A model generated the notes under the pieces. The model made no database searches. It worked only from the letters and a program-made list of their open reading frames with translations, and had not been told where the DNA came from. From Sabellastarte sp. h YS-2021 (taxonomy: Eukaryota; Annelida; Polychaeta; Sabellida; Sabellidae): a DNA stretch of 64,000 nucleotides. Every line of letters begins with the position of its first letter. Position 1 is the stretch's first letter. Shown piece after piece: positions 33,657 through 45,231 of this stretch. The DNA lies in NCBI GenBank assembly GCA_964017235.1, contig OZ024930.1, forward strand, positions 26,664,614-26,728,613, given 5' to 3'. The translations under genes were made by a program, and so were the position numbers.

Positions 33657-34404
33657 AATTAAAATGTCAAAATGTCAAAGGTTGGTGTTTCTTGGGATTA
33701 ACAATTTGGAAAAAACTGTTGATCTTTGGAAAGCTTAAAACCTGTTTATTATCATTACTTTTGTACCCTAATTTTTCCTTGGATCCCCAATCTCCCTGCT
33801 GAGTAATTTCCAACTTTTCTCCAGACGGCCTAGAAAATTAGCACCACCAGTCATTTTTCCTTGATGCTGACAGAGCATTTGATATAAAATCTATGATAAA
33901 GCTATGTTGGTGTGGTCACATCCTTATCCTCTATTCTTATCCTAAACAAAGACAGCAGGAAAGTGTGTCAAAGCTGATAAAAGTGTGAATATTTTTTGTA
34001 TTTTCAGTTGACCCAATAATGACCCAATTAATATAGTTATAACATGAGAGAATGTATCACTCATGTAGGTCAAACATAGATCACTACAAAACCAGAGAAG
34101 TCCAGAAATGTTGCTTTTGTTTGATCGAATTGAATAGGGTTGAGGGCAACTTATTAGCGAAGTGTGAATTCGGGATTTATTATTATTCTATTATTAGAAG
34201 TCAGTTTTACCTATTTGTGTGACAATACCCCTACTATGACAGTTTCAAGGGTTATTAAACAGATATAAAAGCTTTGATGGAAAACTGTATTTATATCAGT
34301 GAGGTAAAATATATGCAAATACCACCTGAAATCAAAGACCCTGTAGTTATACCAGACAGGGGGCATGCTGGTATATCCCACTCTCCCACAGCCTTTGAGG
34401 TCAT
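33657..34404. other. Intergenic, nothing recognised
   Basis: No ORF or repeat beyond short AT-rich runs. Confidence 0.45.
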
Positions 34405-34700
34405 GGGTTTGGGTCAATACTGCCTCTAACCCTCTTCTGGAGTACGCATGAGAACAAGACTGAAAGGGGTTTTGATCTACTAGAGCAAGCCACAAAGCCA
34501 TCAGAGACACAAGTAGTGCACCAAATCGGTCACCCATCCCCGTAATAGTGTAGCCTATTGCTGCTTAACTTCAGTGAACAGACAAATACTCATCATGCTG
34601 TGCCACAATTCATGAAAGTCCAAAGACAAGAAGAAAAAAAAAAGAAAAAAAAGAGCGATCTTTAGAAACGCGAGCCTCGCTAGAGCTCACTCTTAAAAAT
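34405..34700 (-). mobile_element. 5S-rRNA-like short element, copy 2
   Basis: The minus strand holds CTGAAGTTAAGCAGCAATAG, and then GGGGATGGGTGACCG, matching the 5S rRNA internal promoter better than copy 1. The regions on both sides (AAGCCACAAAGCCAT...; CTCGCTAGAGCTC) are shared with 13222-13480. A purine-rich A/G run (34630-34655) lies inside. Confidence 0.65.
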
Positions 34701-35879
34701 GCAACTGCATTTAGAACTGCATCAGTAGGTTCCCAAAATACTCATTGTAGAACTTTTATTTCTTTTATTTTCATCATTCTTTCTATCTCTTTTTTATTAC
34801 ATGCTTTTCTAACATATAGGGTTTTTCTTATCAATTGCTCTTTCATTAAATGCTATAAGGAATTATCTTTCATACTTGTGAGCAGTGGCTAACACATATC
34901 ACCGGGACCATGCAGATTTGTCAAATTTTGCAGTGTTCAGGTTTATCAGAGTTTATCCATCAACTCCCTCTTTAGGCCGACACCAAGAGGAAAAAATCAT
35001 GTGTCTTACCTGCATCTCTTTATATCTTGACTGCCCCTCTATTCCGTAAAGCTGTGTTTCTGCTTTCTGTGTATTTTCTGAAGGTCTAAAACTTTGCACC
35101 TCATTGTCTCAGAACTCATTAGTCATCAGTTCAGTCATTACATTTCTGCAGTCACTTTGAAACCAGACTTCAAGAAAAATGCCTCAAAAGTTTGAACCCA
35201 CCTTGCACCTCTAACAAAAAATTTAACTTTTATGAGAATGACCAAATTTGACCTTTACTGGCCTGTCCTTGAATTGATGTCCAACAGCAGCTCAGCAGCT
35301 ATTCTATTTGAGTATCAATTGAAGTGACTCCGACCCCTCAGCCCATTGGTCAGAGCATTGGGAGGTCTCCAAACAGATTTAAGTAGGGGACTGTGTTTTT
35401 TTATCTTTGTACTATTGTTATGAGACTCTTTTATCCTTGGATTTATTTTTAAAATAAAAATACTGTCTGTCCCATTAAACTAACATCAATAGTCTTTGGA
35501 GGACCAGGCTGAACTTGGTCTCTCCCTAGAAAATTTTTTATATGAATTGCTCTACATAGAATAGACACTAGGGGTAATTGTCACAGTTTGAATCCACTTT
35601 TCTTTTTCAAAGGTTTTGCAAAATCTCGAGAGAAGACATGTAACCTTGATTGGGGGTGGTGGGTGTGGGTGGGGTGGAAACCCATATTTTAAACTATTAA
35701 TTACGTATTTTATTTAAAATTCTTCCACATTTCATTTATGTAACCAGTACTATTGCTAATCTAATCGGTCCCAATGTATTTTGATATATATATATTTTTT
35801 TGTTATCGGTCTTTGGTTCAAATCTACTGATAACTTGCTGCATTACAAGATTCAACCATATATCTTTTGCATTGGGTCC
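34701..35879. other. Intergenic, nothing recognised
   Basis: It has a G/T-rich stretch near 35650 and no gene. Confidence 0.45.
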
Positions 35880-36345
35880 GAATTTGGCCAACTCAAAGCA
35901 GCTATTGCTCAGCTATGGAATGAGCTACAAAATATTTCAACAAAATACTCTAAATGCAATAGTTTTAAAGTTACAAGTGATTTACTCAACAGTGAGAATC
36001 TGAAAGTAGCTATTGCTCAGCTATGGAATGAGCTACAGGTTTGCAACTGCATTATGTCATAGCTTATTAAATTATATATTCAAAGAAAGTCACTATGTGT
36101 GATACTTTCAAACAAATTTGACACATTCTCATTTTTAAATTGTGCTACAAATCAGAAAATAGCTATTACGTGCTTAGCTAATGCAACAGAGCTCCAAACA
36201 ATGAACGATCTTATAGCTAAAGATAAAGTACCTGAACAACGTGTTATACAGAAACACTCTAAATACAATAGTTTCAGAGTTATAAGTCATTTACTCAGAG
36301 TAGCTAAAATGGTCATAGCTATGTTAAATTGCTACCGATTTTGTT
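35880..36345 (+). repeat. Degenerate tandem repeat, about 105-bp unit
   Basis: AGCTATTGCTCAGCTATGGA and the next ten bases occur at about 35899 and 36008. CTAAATGCAATAGTTT and CTAAATACAATAGTTTC mark 35951 and 36259, each followed by a (A/G)AGTTA(C/T)AAGT word. At least three diverged units are present. The ORFs here follow the repeat and are not likely genes. Confidence 0.65.
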
Positions 36346-37218
36346 AAAATTCAGTCCTTCTCTATTCTGACACCTGACAATATTATAGGGGAAAATGAGA
36401 AACCTAGCTTCAAAATTATGGCCTAGAATGTGCTAACAAACATACATACAAACAAACAAACCGACTGACCAACATACTTTGAAATCAAAAGATTGCGAAG
36501 TAATTAATGGTTAAGTACGACACCGGCACTGTAAGTAATAATATTTGGTATGCACATGGGCTACTGTTACTGTAACAATTTCCTCATATGAGCTTGGTTT
36601 CACTCAATAACAATGAAGCCCTGATTTGCTATAATCTGATCTGTGTTATTTTGGTGGTATACTAAAGGAGTTAATGCAATGAAATGACATTACAGGGAAA
36701 GTTATTGGGGGAATTAACATTAATGGTATGACAGGTGAAGAAGAGAATATAAAATAAGATTCAAAAGTCAATAGATTTAGGCAAGATAAAAACCTAAAGT
36801 TGTTTTAAGTGTTTCAGTAGAAACTCATGTCAGTGATGTCCTTTCGATAAATGTGTTACTAAGTGTGTTGACTCTATTATTATACCCAAACTCCAATGGC
36901 ATAAAATGCAATAAATTTTAACAGACTTTGTCAGACACAATTTGTTGGATGCTATTTTAATCATTTACCAGAAAAGGAACCGGGAAACTGAGGGAATTAA
37001 GTCACATTAATATTCACAAGTTACAAATTGCTTTGACAATAAGGCATGGGGGAAATCTTATCAGATAATTCACTGCCATTTGGTGTGGACAAAGTAATGT
37101 TTGTTCCTAGTACTATGATATACACATCTATTGTTCATTTAGTTAACCCAGTTTACCTGTCTTGAGCTGTAGTTTTCAGAGATTATATATTCACTGGTGT
37201 TGCTCTGATAGGATGTTT
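36346..37218. other. Intergenic, nothing recognised
   Basis: AT-rich with a CAAA/CATA simple stretch near 36440. Confidence 0.45.
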
Positions 37219-37714
37219 ATAATCCCCCTTTCACTCTATAGGCGGTATCACACGTGGTTATAGGCATTTGGTAAAACACCCCTGTCCTTGGATCACAGTC
37301 TGACGTCTGTTTGCAAACTTGTAAGTCAGTGGCGAACCATCCATTACCTTGAGTGTCCTATGGAAGTTTTAAAATGTTTAAAATTTCTGCCTCTAAATTT
37401 GGTACCGTGAGCATACGCAGACAAATTTCTCGCTATGGTAAACTGAAGGTGTGGTCCATGGTGTATATAAGGTTGTGGCTTAGTCATCTTTCGGTGTGAT
37501 ACAGCGACATAAGGTGAGCGGAGGTATATGGACGTTTTGCCACTGTGACACAAGTTTGCATCTGAAGCTTGAACAATAGTTGAAGGACATGGGGCATTTC
37601 ACTGAACGCCTATAACCATGAATTACACTGCCTGTAGTGTGAACAACTTGGATGAAATAGGAGGACCTAGGAGGCAATTCCGCTGCCGACCACCTGTAGT
37701 GTGAAAGGGGGATA
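37219..37714 (-). mobile_element. MITE family 1, copy 2
   Basis: The ends are AATCCCCCTTTCAC(T/A)CTA and, inverted, ATCCCCCTTTCACACTACAGG. The interior from about 37320 to 37425, reversed, matches 1930-2040 of copy 1. A second internal end-like sequence (CTGCCTGTAGTGTGAA, about 37629) suggests a nested or extended copy, which may explain its greater length (about 500 versus 325 bp). Confidence 0.75.
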
Positions 37715-38451
37715 ACAGGGTTGATTTAAAATGTAGTTCATCAAATAGTGCCAAATGTTCTTGTCAATAAATATCAATTTCGTGTTTATGCAAAGCTGAG
37801 GAGAGTGGCAAGTTATGACAGAATAACAGTGCAACATAGGTTTATAAATTGACTCATGCTTCAGTGTGACATAAAACAATAAAACGATAAAGCAGTAAAT
37901 TCAACATCCAACCAAAGAGAAACATTGATACAAAAACGATGACCTGTGAGTTGTTTCTTGACTGGTCGTGTGCCAACTTGGAGCAATGATTTCAAGTATA
38001 AATTGTATTATCGCTCCCAAGAAAGGCCAGTGGAAGGGTTGATTTATTTGGCTTTTTGTGAGAAAGGGACATCAATAGCTGGCCGTTGTGGTAATGCATA
38101 TTTTAATTAAATAAAATCCACGTTATAACACAAGAAACAAGAGTTCCTGTTCAATTGTACATATTTCATATGAGAAGCAGTACCGGGATAAAATCCTTGG
38201 TTAAGCTATGTAGACTTGGAGCCTTACACAAGATACACATGAACCATTTCACCAAGAATAATGTAAACAACATGACCCTTCCCCAATATGACCCTGGCTG
38301 CTGAGCTGCATGTAAAATCCTGACTTAGACAAGATAACACTTACCCATTTTATTTCTTATTAGTGATCTGCAAATTACATAAAATGAAAAAATCTCTTGT
38401 AAAATGATACTTTGTAAAAGTACTTTCCAGTAGCTTTAGTGAAAGTTTAGG
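37715..38451. other. Intergenic, nothing recognised
   Basis: No gene or repeat can be supported. Confidence 0.45.
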
Positions 38452-38525
38452 TTTTATGTCCTTCTTAACAGGTGATGTTTATGGGGACAGGCCCTCTGGG
38501 AATGCTAAATAAGAGACATAAGCCA
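38452..38525 (-). mobile_element. SINE 3'-end fragment
   Basis: GGTTTTATGTCCTTCTTAAC followed by GGGGACAGGCCCTCTGGG parallels the 3' end of the SINE at 32040-32175 (GTTTTACGTCCCAATCAAC, then GGGGCAGGTCCTC). Confidence 0.45.
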
Positions 38526-40163
38526 AGAAAGTCACAGAAGGAAGAGACAAGATCTTGTGAACCACTAGGTCATTGAAGCATTCCAGTATATTTCTAGTGA
38601 AAAATTAAGCACTGTAAAAGTCTAATTACGTTTTACATTGAGTACTTATTTGTGACATGAAATGACCATTAAACCCAAGGCTCTCTGTGAAGTGAGTTAA
38701 ACAAATGGTAACATTTATTTTTCTTCGATCAGATAAATTGGCAATTAGCTACGTAAGTTGATTTTTATGTGGACTGTTACCTCCTTGTATATATGTCTTG
38801 CTTTCTTCAAAAGCAATTGTCTTGTAAATGGACATTTTAAAAGTAAAAGAATCATTTCATATGTAGCCAGATCAACCACTGACCTTTTCTAATTATATTC
38901 AGGTACGAACACCTGACAGCCACATTTGACTACAATAACATTAAAACTTAACTTAATGCATTCATATAAATTGTTGGCAACCCCCAGATAGTTTAGACTC
39001 AAAATTTAAAACAAACAGTGGGTTTAAAATATTCTATTTTTGAAACTAAATCTTTTAACATATACACAATTTATACTGTAGTTGTTTTAGGATTTAAAAA
39101 GTGACCATACTGGATTGAGGGGTTGAACCACCTTCAATTTGAACCAAATAGAAAGCAAATGTCAGACTAATTAAAGGCCTAGCTCAAGCAATTTGCTATG
39201 ACCTTAGATAAGATAGAGGTCAAATAGATGCAATAATAAGAGCGAAGCCCTATAACCTGTAGACCAAGCCGAGGTAAGAAAAAAGCTGGTTCAAACCCAA
39301 AAGAGCTCAATGAATTAACTTGACTTTATCTAAAATGGTGGAAAACGATGTTACATACAAGTAAATCAAAATTCAATAGAGTTAAAATTGTACCACAAAA
39401 GTGGTATGCACATAGCTTTTTGTGATTTAAATTGGACAATTTATGCATTTGAGGATAAAATGAGGCACCCGTGCAAAGGAAGCACAGTTTAATTTCCAAA
39501 AAATATCAGGTGGCTCAAAGAAAGGTACAAGAAAAAAAATGAGATTGATTAGGTTGAAAGTCAGAAAACAAGACTAATGTGCCTGAGCTGCTGAAAAGTG
39601 CTTTAAGTGAAAAAGTCAATCAACGATGGAATTCCTTGGATTGATGACCTGTGTAATCTGCCTAGCTACATGTATAAAATATAAAACCTGAAATAACGGA
39701 GTAATATTTATTGGTTGTGCTTGTCACAACTTTTCAGTTAAGGGCTAGGTCTTAATTCCTTGTACTTAATGTCACTACTCCAGGTCAAGTCATATGCTTA
39801 ATTAATGTCAATTGTGACAGTGTCAATACAACTCACCGCCTGCTGGCAGCTTTGTTTATGTAACTAGTGTTTACTTAACCTGGCCACGTGCCTCATTAGT
39901 GGCCGTAGTACATGTGTCAGTAAATATTCACAGCCTTAATTTCCCGTCATAGTTTGTTTACTTTCTGACCTCCAGAGTTAATTTTCATCATTATTGTTGT
40001 TAGAAGTTCTTGGAGCAACACGTACTTTTTGGATATACATCTGTCTTGCTATGAAATTTTTAGTTTCACACTGTAACATTTTATATTTTACATCAGATAT
40101 TTTACAAGTTTAATACAAGGTTTAGTGATCATTTTACCTTCCAATTACACAAACAAGTAAATT
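38526..40163. other. Intergenic and 5' flank of YR element A
   Basis: The last 200 bp are probably the 5' non-coding end of the YR element, but no direct or inverted terminal repeat was matched. No gene. Confidence 0.4.
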
Positions 40164-41193
40164 GTGCAGGATAACAAAATGTCAGCGTCACAGAATGCAG
40201 CACAAGCTAACTGTACGAAATGTGGCATCAAGCATAGTAGACCAGTGGGTGTGAGATGCATAAGACTGCTTAACACCAGTGCCCCAGTATTGGATTCGAA
40301 CTCAGAACTGGACAGTTTCATCGCACCTAACCAGTTAGCTCAACAACAGGCTCTCCCTGGATCCAGCTCATCAGGCAGCAGCTCAACAAGTGCAAGTGGC
40401 TGCACTCAGGCTGCCAGTGCTAACATGGAAGCCAAGTTGGACCTTATCCTTAAGCGTATGGATGCCCTGGAGAATAAAATTTGCAGCTTGAGCAGCAAGT
40501 GGGTGCCAGGAAGCCATTAGATAGATCTCAGATCTCCCACAGCTCGCCCAAGAAGTCCCATATCTGCTCCAGGTCATGTGCTGCTAGCCATACAGCCAAA
40601 CCTCGCATCAGCTCCAAGAAAGCTCTGGACAACAATGACTCATCTGGTGACGACGTCACACTGGGCAGCTCATACTCGTACCTTTCACAATCTGGCAAGG
40701 TCAGCCACAGTTCTGAGCAAGTATCTATAGACTTCCTAAAAAATGACGATGAGATACAGAGGAAGGTCCAGCGTCAACTGGAGAGATTGCAAGGGAAACA
40801 GCGGCATACGTCTACAGGTAACAAAACCATTAAATCAGGTTTACACAGGGCTGGGGATTCTGCAGTAAAACAAGAAATAAGTTGGCCCCACCACCACTGT
40901 TTCCCGGGTCCGGGGGCCAACTCCCAGAATATAAAGAACTGTCACCGCTCCAATTTATGGTGGGGTTCTTGGGATGTCTGCAGGAGGAAAATAGCCCCAC
41001 TGTAAGAACCAACATGATAGAATATGGTACGCATCTATTTCAAGATGCAATTGAGACCAACTGGACAACGGCCAAACATGCACACATGGTCCTCCTTCAA
41101 GACATAGAAAGGGGAAAGTGTACTTGGAGAAACCCGGATAAAATTGAGAAGGTTCAGATCCGAAACACGGCACAAGTTATCGCACCTAAATAG
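40164..41193 (+). pseudogene. Gag-like protein of YR element A
   Basis: Three successive open pieces in different frames (to 40520, 40481-41005, 40882-41193) cover one protein. It has an N-terminal CTKCGIKH Cys/His pair, a Ser-rich linker, a coiled-coil-like MEAKLDLILKRMDALENKI segment and a basic Ser/Lys region. It ends in an alpha-helical part, FLGCLQEENSPTVRTNMIEY. After a TAG a Cys/His-rich tail follows (CHDFNKNNCQH, then HACSFCF, CNHKVQDC), like the zinc-binding end of DIRS/Ngaro gag proteins. Two frameshifts make it non-functional. Confidence 0.65.
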
Positions 41194-41436
41194 CCCTCAG
41201 CCCAGCAAAAATTCTCGAAAGGTGGAAATAAGGAAAAAATTTGTCATGATTTCAACAAAAACAACTGCCAACACAATGCTGATCATGTACTCAATGGGCA
41301 AATCCTCAAGCATGCGTGCTCCTTCTGTTTTCAGGAAGTAGGCAAGTATTGTAACCATAAAGTCCAAGACTGTATAAGAAGGCGAAATAGTGAACAAAGA
41401 GACAGTAAAAATGCCAGCTGATATGTCGGATGTAGA

Positions 41437-42900
41437 TTGGTCAACACCAATCGCATTGTAAATAGCAACAAACCCTTATATGACAATAAATGCTCGTATA
41501 TTACTACTGGTCAATTAGATATAAGTGATGGTAACTCTATCAGCACAAATGTGCATTCTGTCGGCGCTTATAGTTGGTTATTTGACAAATCACATTCAGT
41601 AAATATGAATGACAGTGTTATGAATATTCACAGTATTGCTAGTGACGGTTCGCAGGTTTTTAGTTCGTGTGTAAGTGAAAACAGTTTAAATGAGGCTCTT
41701 AATGAAACTGACGTCATCAAGCATTTGTGTAATTGTGATGACACCAAGTTAGACTGGTGTTTCATTCATCAAAAGGCTAGGAGCATTGAACCTTATACAC
41801 AAGATACTGATTTTGGCTTTATTCCTGCCGATGTGATAGAGGTTCCCCTATTTAGACCACCAAGTACACTAGACATTGACAATGTACACCAATGGGCGTT
41901 TGCAGCTCACACCTTGGTCAAGGCCAGTGGCACTTATAATTATAATTGTTGTAGGATCAGGGTGCCAACAGAACTCAACATTAAGAATTGGAGGCTATTA
42001 TGTGCAAATTATCATGATCAGAAGTTATTAGACTATTTAGAATACGGGTTTCCCCTTTGTATAGACAGAAGTAATTTCCAGTACAACACTAGTGGTGACA
42101 ATCACCCCTCTGCCACAAATTTCCCTGTAGATGTTGACGCTTATTTTACAAAAGAAACAGAGCATAAAGCCATTGTAGGCCCTTGTGAATACATCCCCTT
42201 TCCCGTACACTATTCCCCACTGTTATCCCGTCCCAAGCCCGACGACACTAGAAGAGTGATTGTAAACATGAGCTACCCATATGGGGCGTCACTCAATGAC
42301 AGAATAAGCAACACGCATTACGACGGCGTCGACTTCACATTGAAGTACCCCTCAGTAGAAGACATAGTTAATACAGTTCAGGACTTAAGCAATGACGTCC
42401 TCCTCTCAAAAATCGACATAAGTTGAGCTTTCAGAAACCTAAGAGTTGACCCTATGGAATATGACGTGTTGGGTCTTCAGTGGAAAGGTAACTCATACTT
42501 AGATATAAGCATTCCAATGGGCATGAAAACAGGAAGTGCCCTGTGCCAAAGAACAACCAACGTCATACGTCACATCATGCAGTAAAAAAATGTCCGTGTA
42601 TTTAATTATATTGATGACGTCATATGCGTTCACGAGCGTCACAACGCGCGTCAGGAATTTGACACATTATATTCACTTTTTGAGTTCCTAGGGTTGCCCA
42701 TCAATCCCAAGAAGGTAGTTCCGCCTACTTCAGCTCTCATCTGTATGGGAATTCAGGTAGACGTCGCCTCAGGTATGGTCACCATACCTCATGAGAAATG
42801 TTTGCAAATTCTCGACATGTGCCGTCACTTTACTACCAAAAAGCAAGTAATGCATAAACAGCTTCAGTCACTGCTGGAAAAACTCATTTATCTGCACAGG
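41437..42900 (+). pseudogene. Reverse transcriptase of YR element A
   Basis: The 329-residue open piece (41437-42426) ends in the RT fingers: HYSPLLSRPKPDDTRRVIVN, MSYPYGASLND, LLSKIDIS, where a TGA replaces the next codon (probably CGA, a CpG transition). The frame goes on with AFRNLRVDPMEYDVLGLQW, meets a TAA at 42583, and has the polymerase box FNYIDDVICVHE (YIDD at 42607-42618). KKVVPPTSALICMGIQVDV and the thumb LQSLLEKLIYLHR follow. The long N-terminal part (41437-42180) is unlike known domains to me. It is inactive as it stands. Confidence 0.8.
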
Positions 42901-43003
42901 TTATTCTGTCATTGAGTGACGCCCCATATGGGTAGCTCATGTTTATAATCACTCTTCTAGTGTCGTCGGGCTTGGGACGGGATAACAGTGAGGAATAGTG
43001 TAC
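42901..43003 (-). repeat. Inverted copy of the RT segment 42205-42307
   Basis: All 103 bp pair with 42205-42307 in reverse orientation without a gap and with two substitutions by eye. It starts TTATTCTGTCATTGAGTGAC and ends GGAATAGTGTAC. It sits exactly between the RT thumb and the PASRIFVNRLL start of the connection, so it interrupts the ORF. Confidence 0.93.
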
Positions 43004-43500
43004 CCTGCGTCACGCATTTTTGTGAACCGCTTGCTCAACACGTTGCGTCAGTGCCCTTACAAGGTGACAGTGTCTGAAGACATGAGAAAGGATCTAGCCT
43101 GGTTCATCCAGTTTTTGATTAAGTTCAATGGAAAAGTTCTGTTTCCTGCCATGCGTCACAAACTCGACGTCTATGTCGACACTTCGCTATCTGGGATGGG
43201 AGCTTTCTGGAATGGTAACGCATATGCTGTATCGCGTCATATTGCAGCCACAGCTGGCTGGAGCATTACACACTTGGAAATGCTGAACGTCATGATTGCG
43301 TTACGGGTCTTCGCGCATGCGTGGAGGGGCAAGCATGTTACGTTCCATATAGATAACCAGGCAGTAGTGTTTTCGCTTAAATTCAGTAGAATATAGGATC
43401 AAATACTTCAGGCTATTGTCAGAACCATCTGGCTGCTGGCTGCCACTCATGACATTCAACTAAATTATTCACACATACCAGGTATTCAAAATAAGTAAGC
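43004..43500 (+). pseudogene. RNase H domain of YR element A
   Basis: After the RT connection (PASRIFVNRLLNTLRQ, RKDLAWFIQFL) come LDVYVDTSLSGMGAF (first Asp), SITHLEMLNVMIALRVFA (Glu) and FHIDNQAVV (Asp). A TAG at 43394-43396 interrupts it, then IQLNYSHIPGIQNK and AEALSR close the domain, typical of retroelement RNase H followed by the ADALSR motif. It would degrade the RNA strand during copying. Confidence 0.78.
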
Positions 43501-43596
43501 TGAAGCATTATCAAGGGTGTTTCAAAAGCAGGAATTGGATAAGTTTTGTAAAAGTCTTCTTGTCACATGTATCTGCTGGCCAGTAAATGGTGACTG

Positions 43597-44589
43597 GTGT
43601 ATACCAAATATGTTTTTATAATTCCAGGCCTAGCATCACGTCTGGTGCGCCAAGCTCATTCAAGGTTGGAGGCTGCCCTACGTCCCCGTACAGCATCAGC
43701 TTATCTCACCAGATTCAAGTTATATCTAGCCTTCATATCTTGGCTCCAGCTTCCATTGCAGGATCTGGACTCGATCCTGGCATTCCTGGAATTCCTCACT
43801 CAGAACGACAGTAGGGCCCATGCCCTTACCAGCTACATTTCTGTGCTGAGACACTACTTCAAGTGTTGTGACATTGACATTTCTGCATTAGCTCACAGGA
43901 AAGTACAATTATTCATAAAACCTGTGTCAATTAACTCCAAGTATGTTCCAAGATTCAAAGCAAATATCACTATTAGCATGTTGGATAAGATAACAATCAA
44001 ATGTGACACTTTAAAGTATGGATGTGTATATAAGGCTATTTTCTTGTTGGCATACTTTGCGTTTCTTAGACTGTCAAATGTTATTCCTGTTTCAGCTAAG
44101 TCGTTTGATGCCACTAGGAACCTCCTCAGAGGTGACGTCATTTTTGGGGCCCCTGGGGCCCATATTATCCTCAAATGGAGCAAGTCCATGCAGTCCTCAA
44201 ATGCTCATCAAGTGGTTCAAATCCCTTCCCTCTCCCCCTCTCCTCTGTGCCCGGTCTCCACCCTCAAGGTCCTCCTGGCATTCATCCCAGCCCCTCCCTC
44301 CTCCCCTCTCTTCCTCCTCCCCCTTCCCTCCGGCCTTGCTATCCTCACTTCATCAATGGTCTCCTCCACTCTTACAAAAATTGTCAGGTCCCTTTGCCTT
44401 AACCCAGCTCACTATGGGTTTCACGCATTCAGACGTTCAGCTGTATCATGGGCTGCTGACCACAATGTCCCCCCTGCAAAATTTAAAAGCACACGGGGGT
44501 TGGTCCTCATCTGCCATAAACCACTATTTCAAACATACACCAAAAGCTTCCTCCACGGTGGCTACTACTTCTTGACAAACCCTACGTAA
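43597..44589 (+). pseudogene. Tyrosine recombinase of YR element A
   Basis: The 330-residue frame starts with the SAM-like N-terminal domain (LASRLVRQAHSRLEAALRPR, FLEFLTQNDSRAHALTSYIS). The catalytic domain follows with FLRLSNVIPVS (Arg I), ILKWSKSM (Lys region), SPLCPVSTLKVLL and FHAFRRSAVSW (HxxR). After NVP a one-base frameshift near 44470 moves LKAHGGWSSSAINHYF (His/Trp and Tyr) into another frame. All catalytic residues can still be read, so the enzyme died recently. The family joins circular retrotransposon DNA to the genome without target duplication. Confidence 0.82.
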
Positions 44590-44985
44590 ATAATGGTTTG
44601 GGCCTTTTAAGTAATTTTAGTTTCTTAACAATTTACTATTTTGTGTGTGTCCAATTTGTGTTGAATCTTAATATGTCGTATTTGTGTGTTTTGTAAAATA
44701 AAAGGCTCTTATCCCATTATATATACATATATTGTTTGTTTTACAATACCAAGTACCTATTTTAACTTATCTTGGACCTTGACCTTGACTGAACAATAAT
44801 AACTCATAGACTATAACTAATGTTAGGCCACTCAATTCTAAGTGTGCATATGTATAATAAGTAAAATTCGTATGGTAAAAGACATTGAGAGTTGTGGTGA
44901 TATAGAATGCAATATAATGAATAATAGAAATGATAATGTAAAAGCTGTCACATAATCATCAAATTGGTTAAAACAAATAAACATG

Positions 44986-45231
44986 TAAGACTACAATATT
45001 TATGTATTTATTTAAGGTTTTACATAGCTTTCAACAATGTAAAGGTAATATCATGACGGTAGTTTTGTGTGCAGACGGAGCCAGTACATACAGTTGGCCA
45101 ACATTCTGTACTGTAAACTGCTGACCATCACTAAGCAGCTATATAAAGTCCGGGGTTTGAACCCCCAACCTCAGAGGTGGGAGGCCAGTGTGTTGCCACT
45201 GCGCCACCGTGGCCCCTATAAGACTACAATA
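44986..45231 (-). mobile_element. tRNA-derived SINE, copy 2, with 13-bp target duplication
   Basis: The element is 44999-45218. The minus strand starts AGGGGCCACGGTGGCGCAGT with box A and continues to box B (GGGTTCAAACCCC) and an A-rich 3' tail (TTATTTAAGG complement). TAAGACTACAATA flanks both sides (44986-44998, 45219-45231). The head matches the SINE at 20327-20557. Confidence 0.92.

Larger units (their letters stand above)
40164..44720 (+). mobile_element. YR (DIRS/Ngaro-order) retrotransposon A, nearly complete, inactive
   Basis: Gene order on one strand is gag-like, RT, RNase H, tyrosine recombinase. There is no aspartic protease and no DDE integrase, which is the layout of DIRS-order elements. 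It is broken by gag frameshifts, stops at 42424 and 42583, a 103-bp inverted insertion (42901-43003), a stop at 43394 and a recombinase frameshift near 44470. An AATAAA lies at about 44697. I could not find its terminal repeats, so limits are approximate. Confidence 0.85.

Noticed and set aside
44018-44575. 185-residue ORF overlapping the recombinase
   Set aside because: Its first part is an out-of-frame shadow. Only its last 35 residues are real recombinase, shifted by one base.
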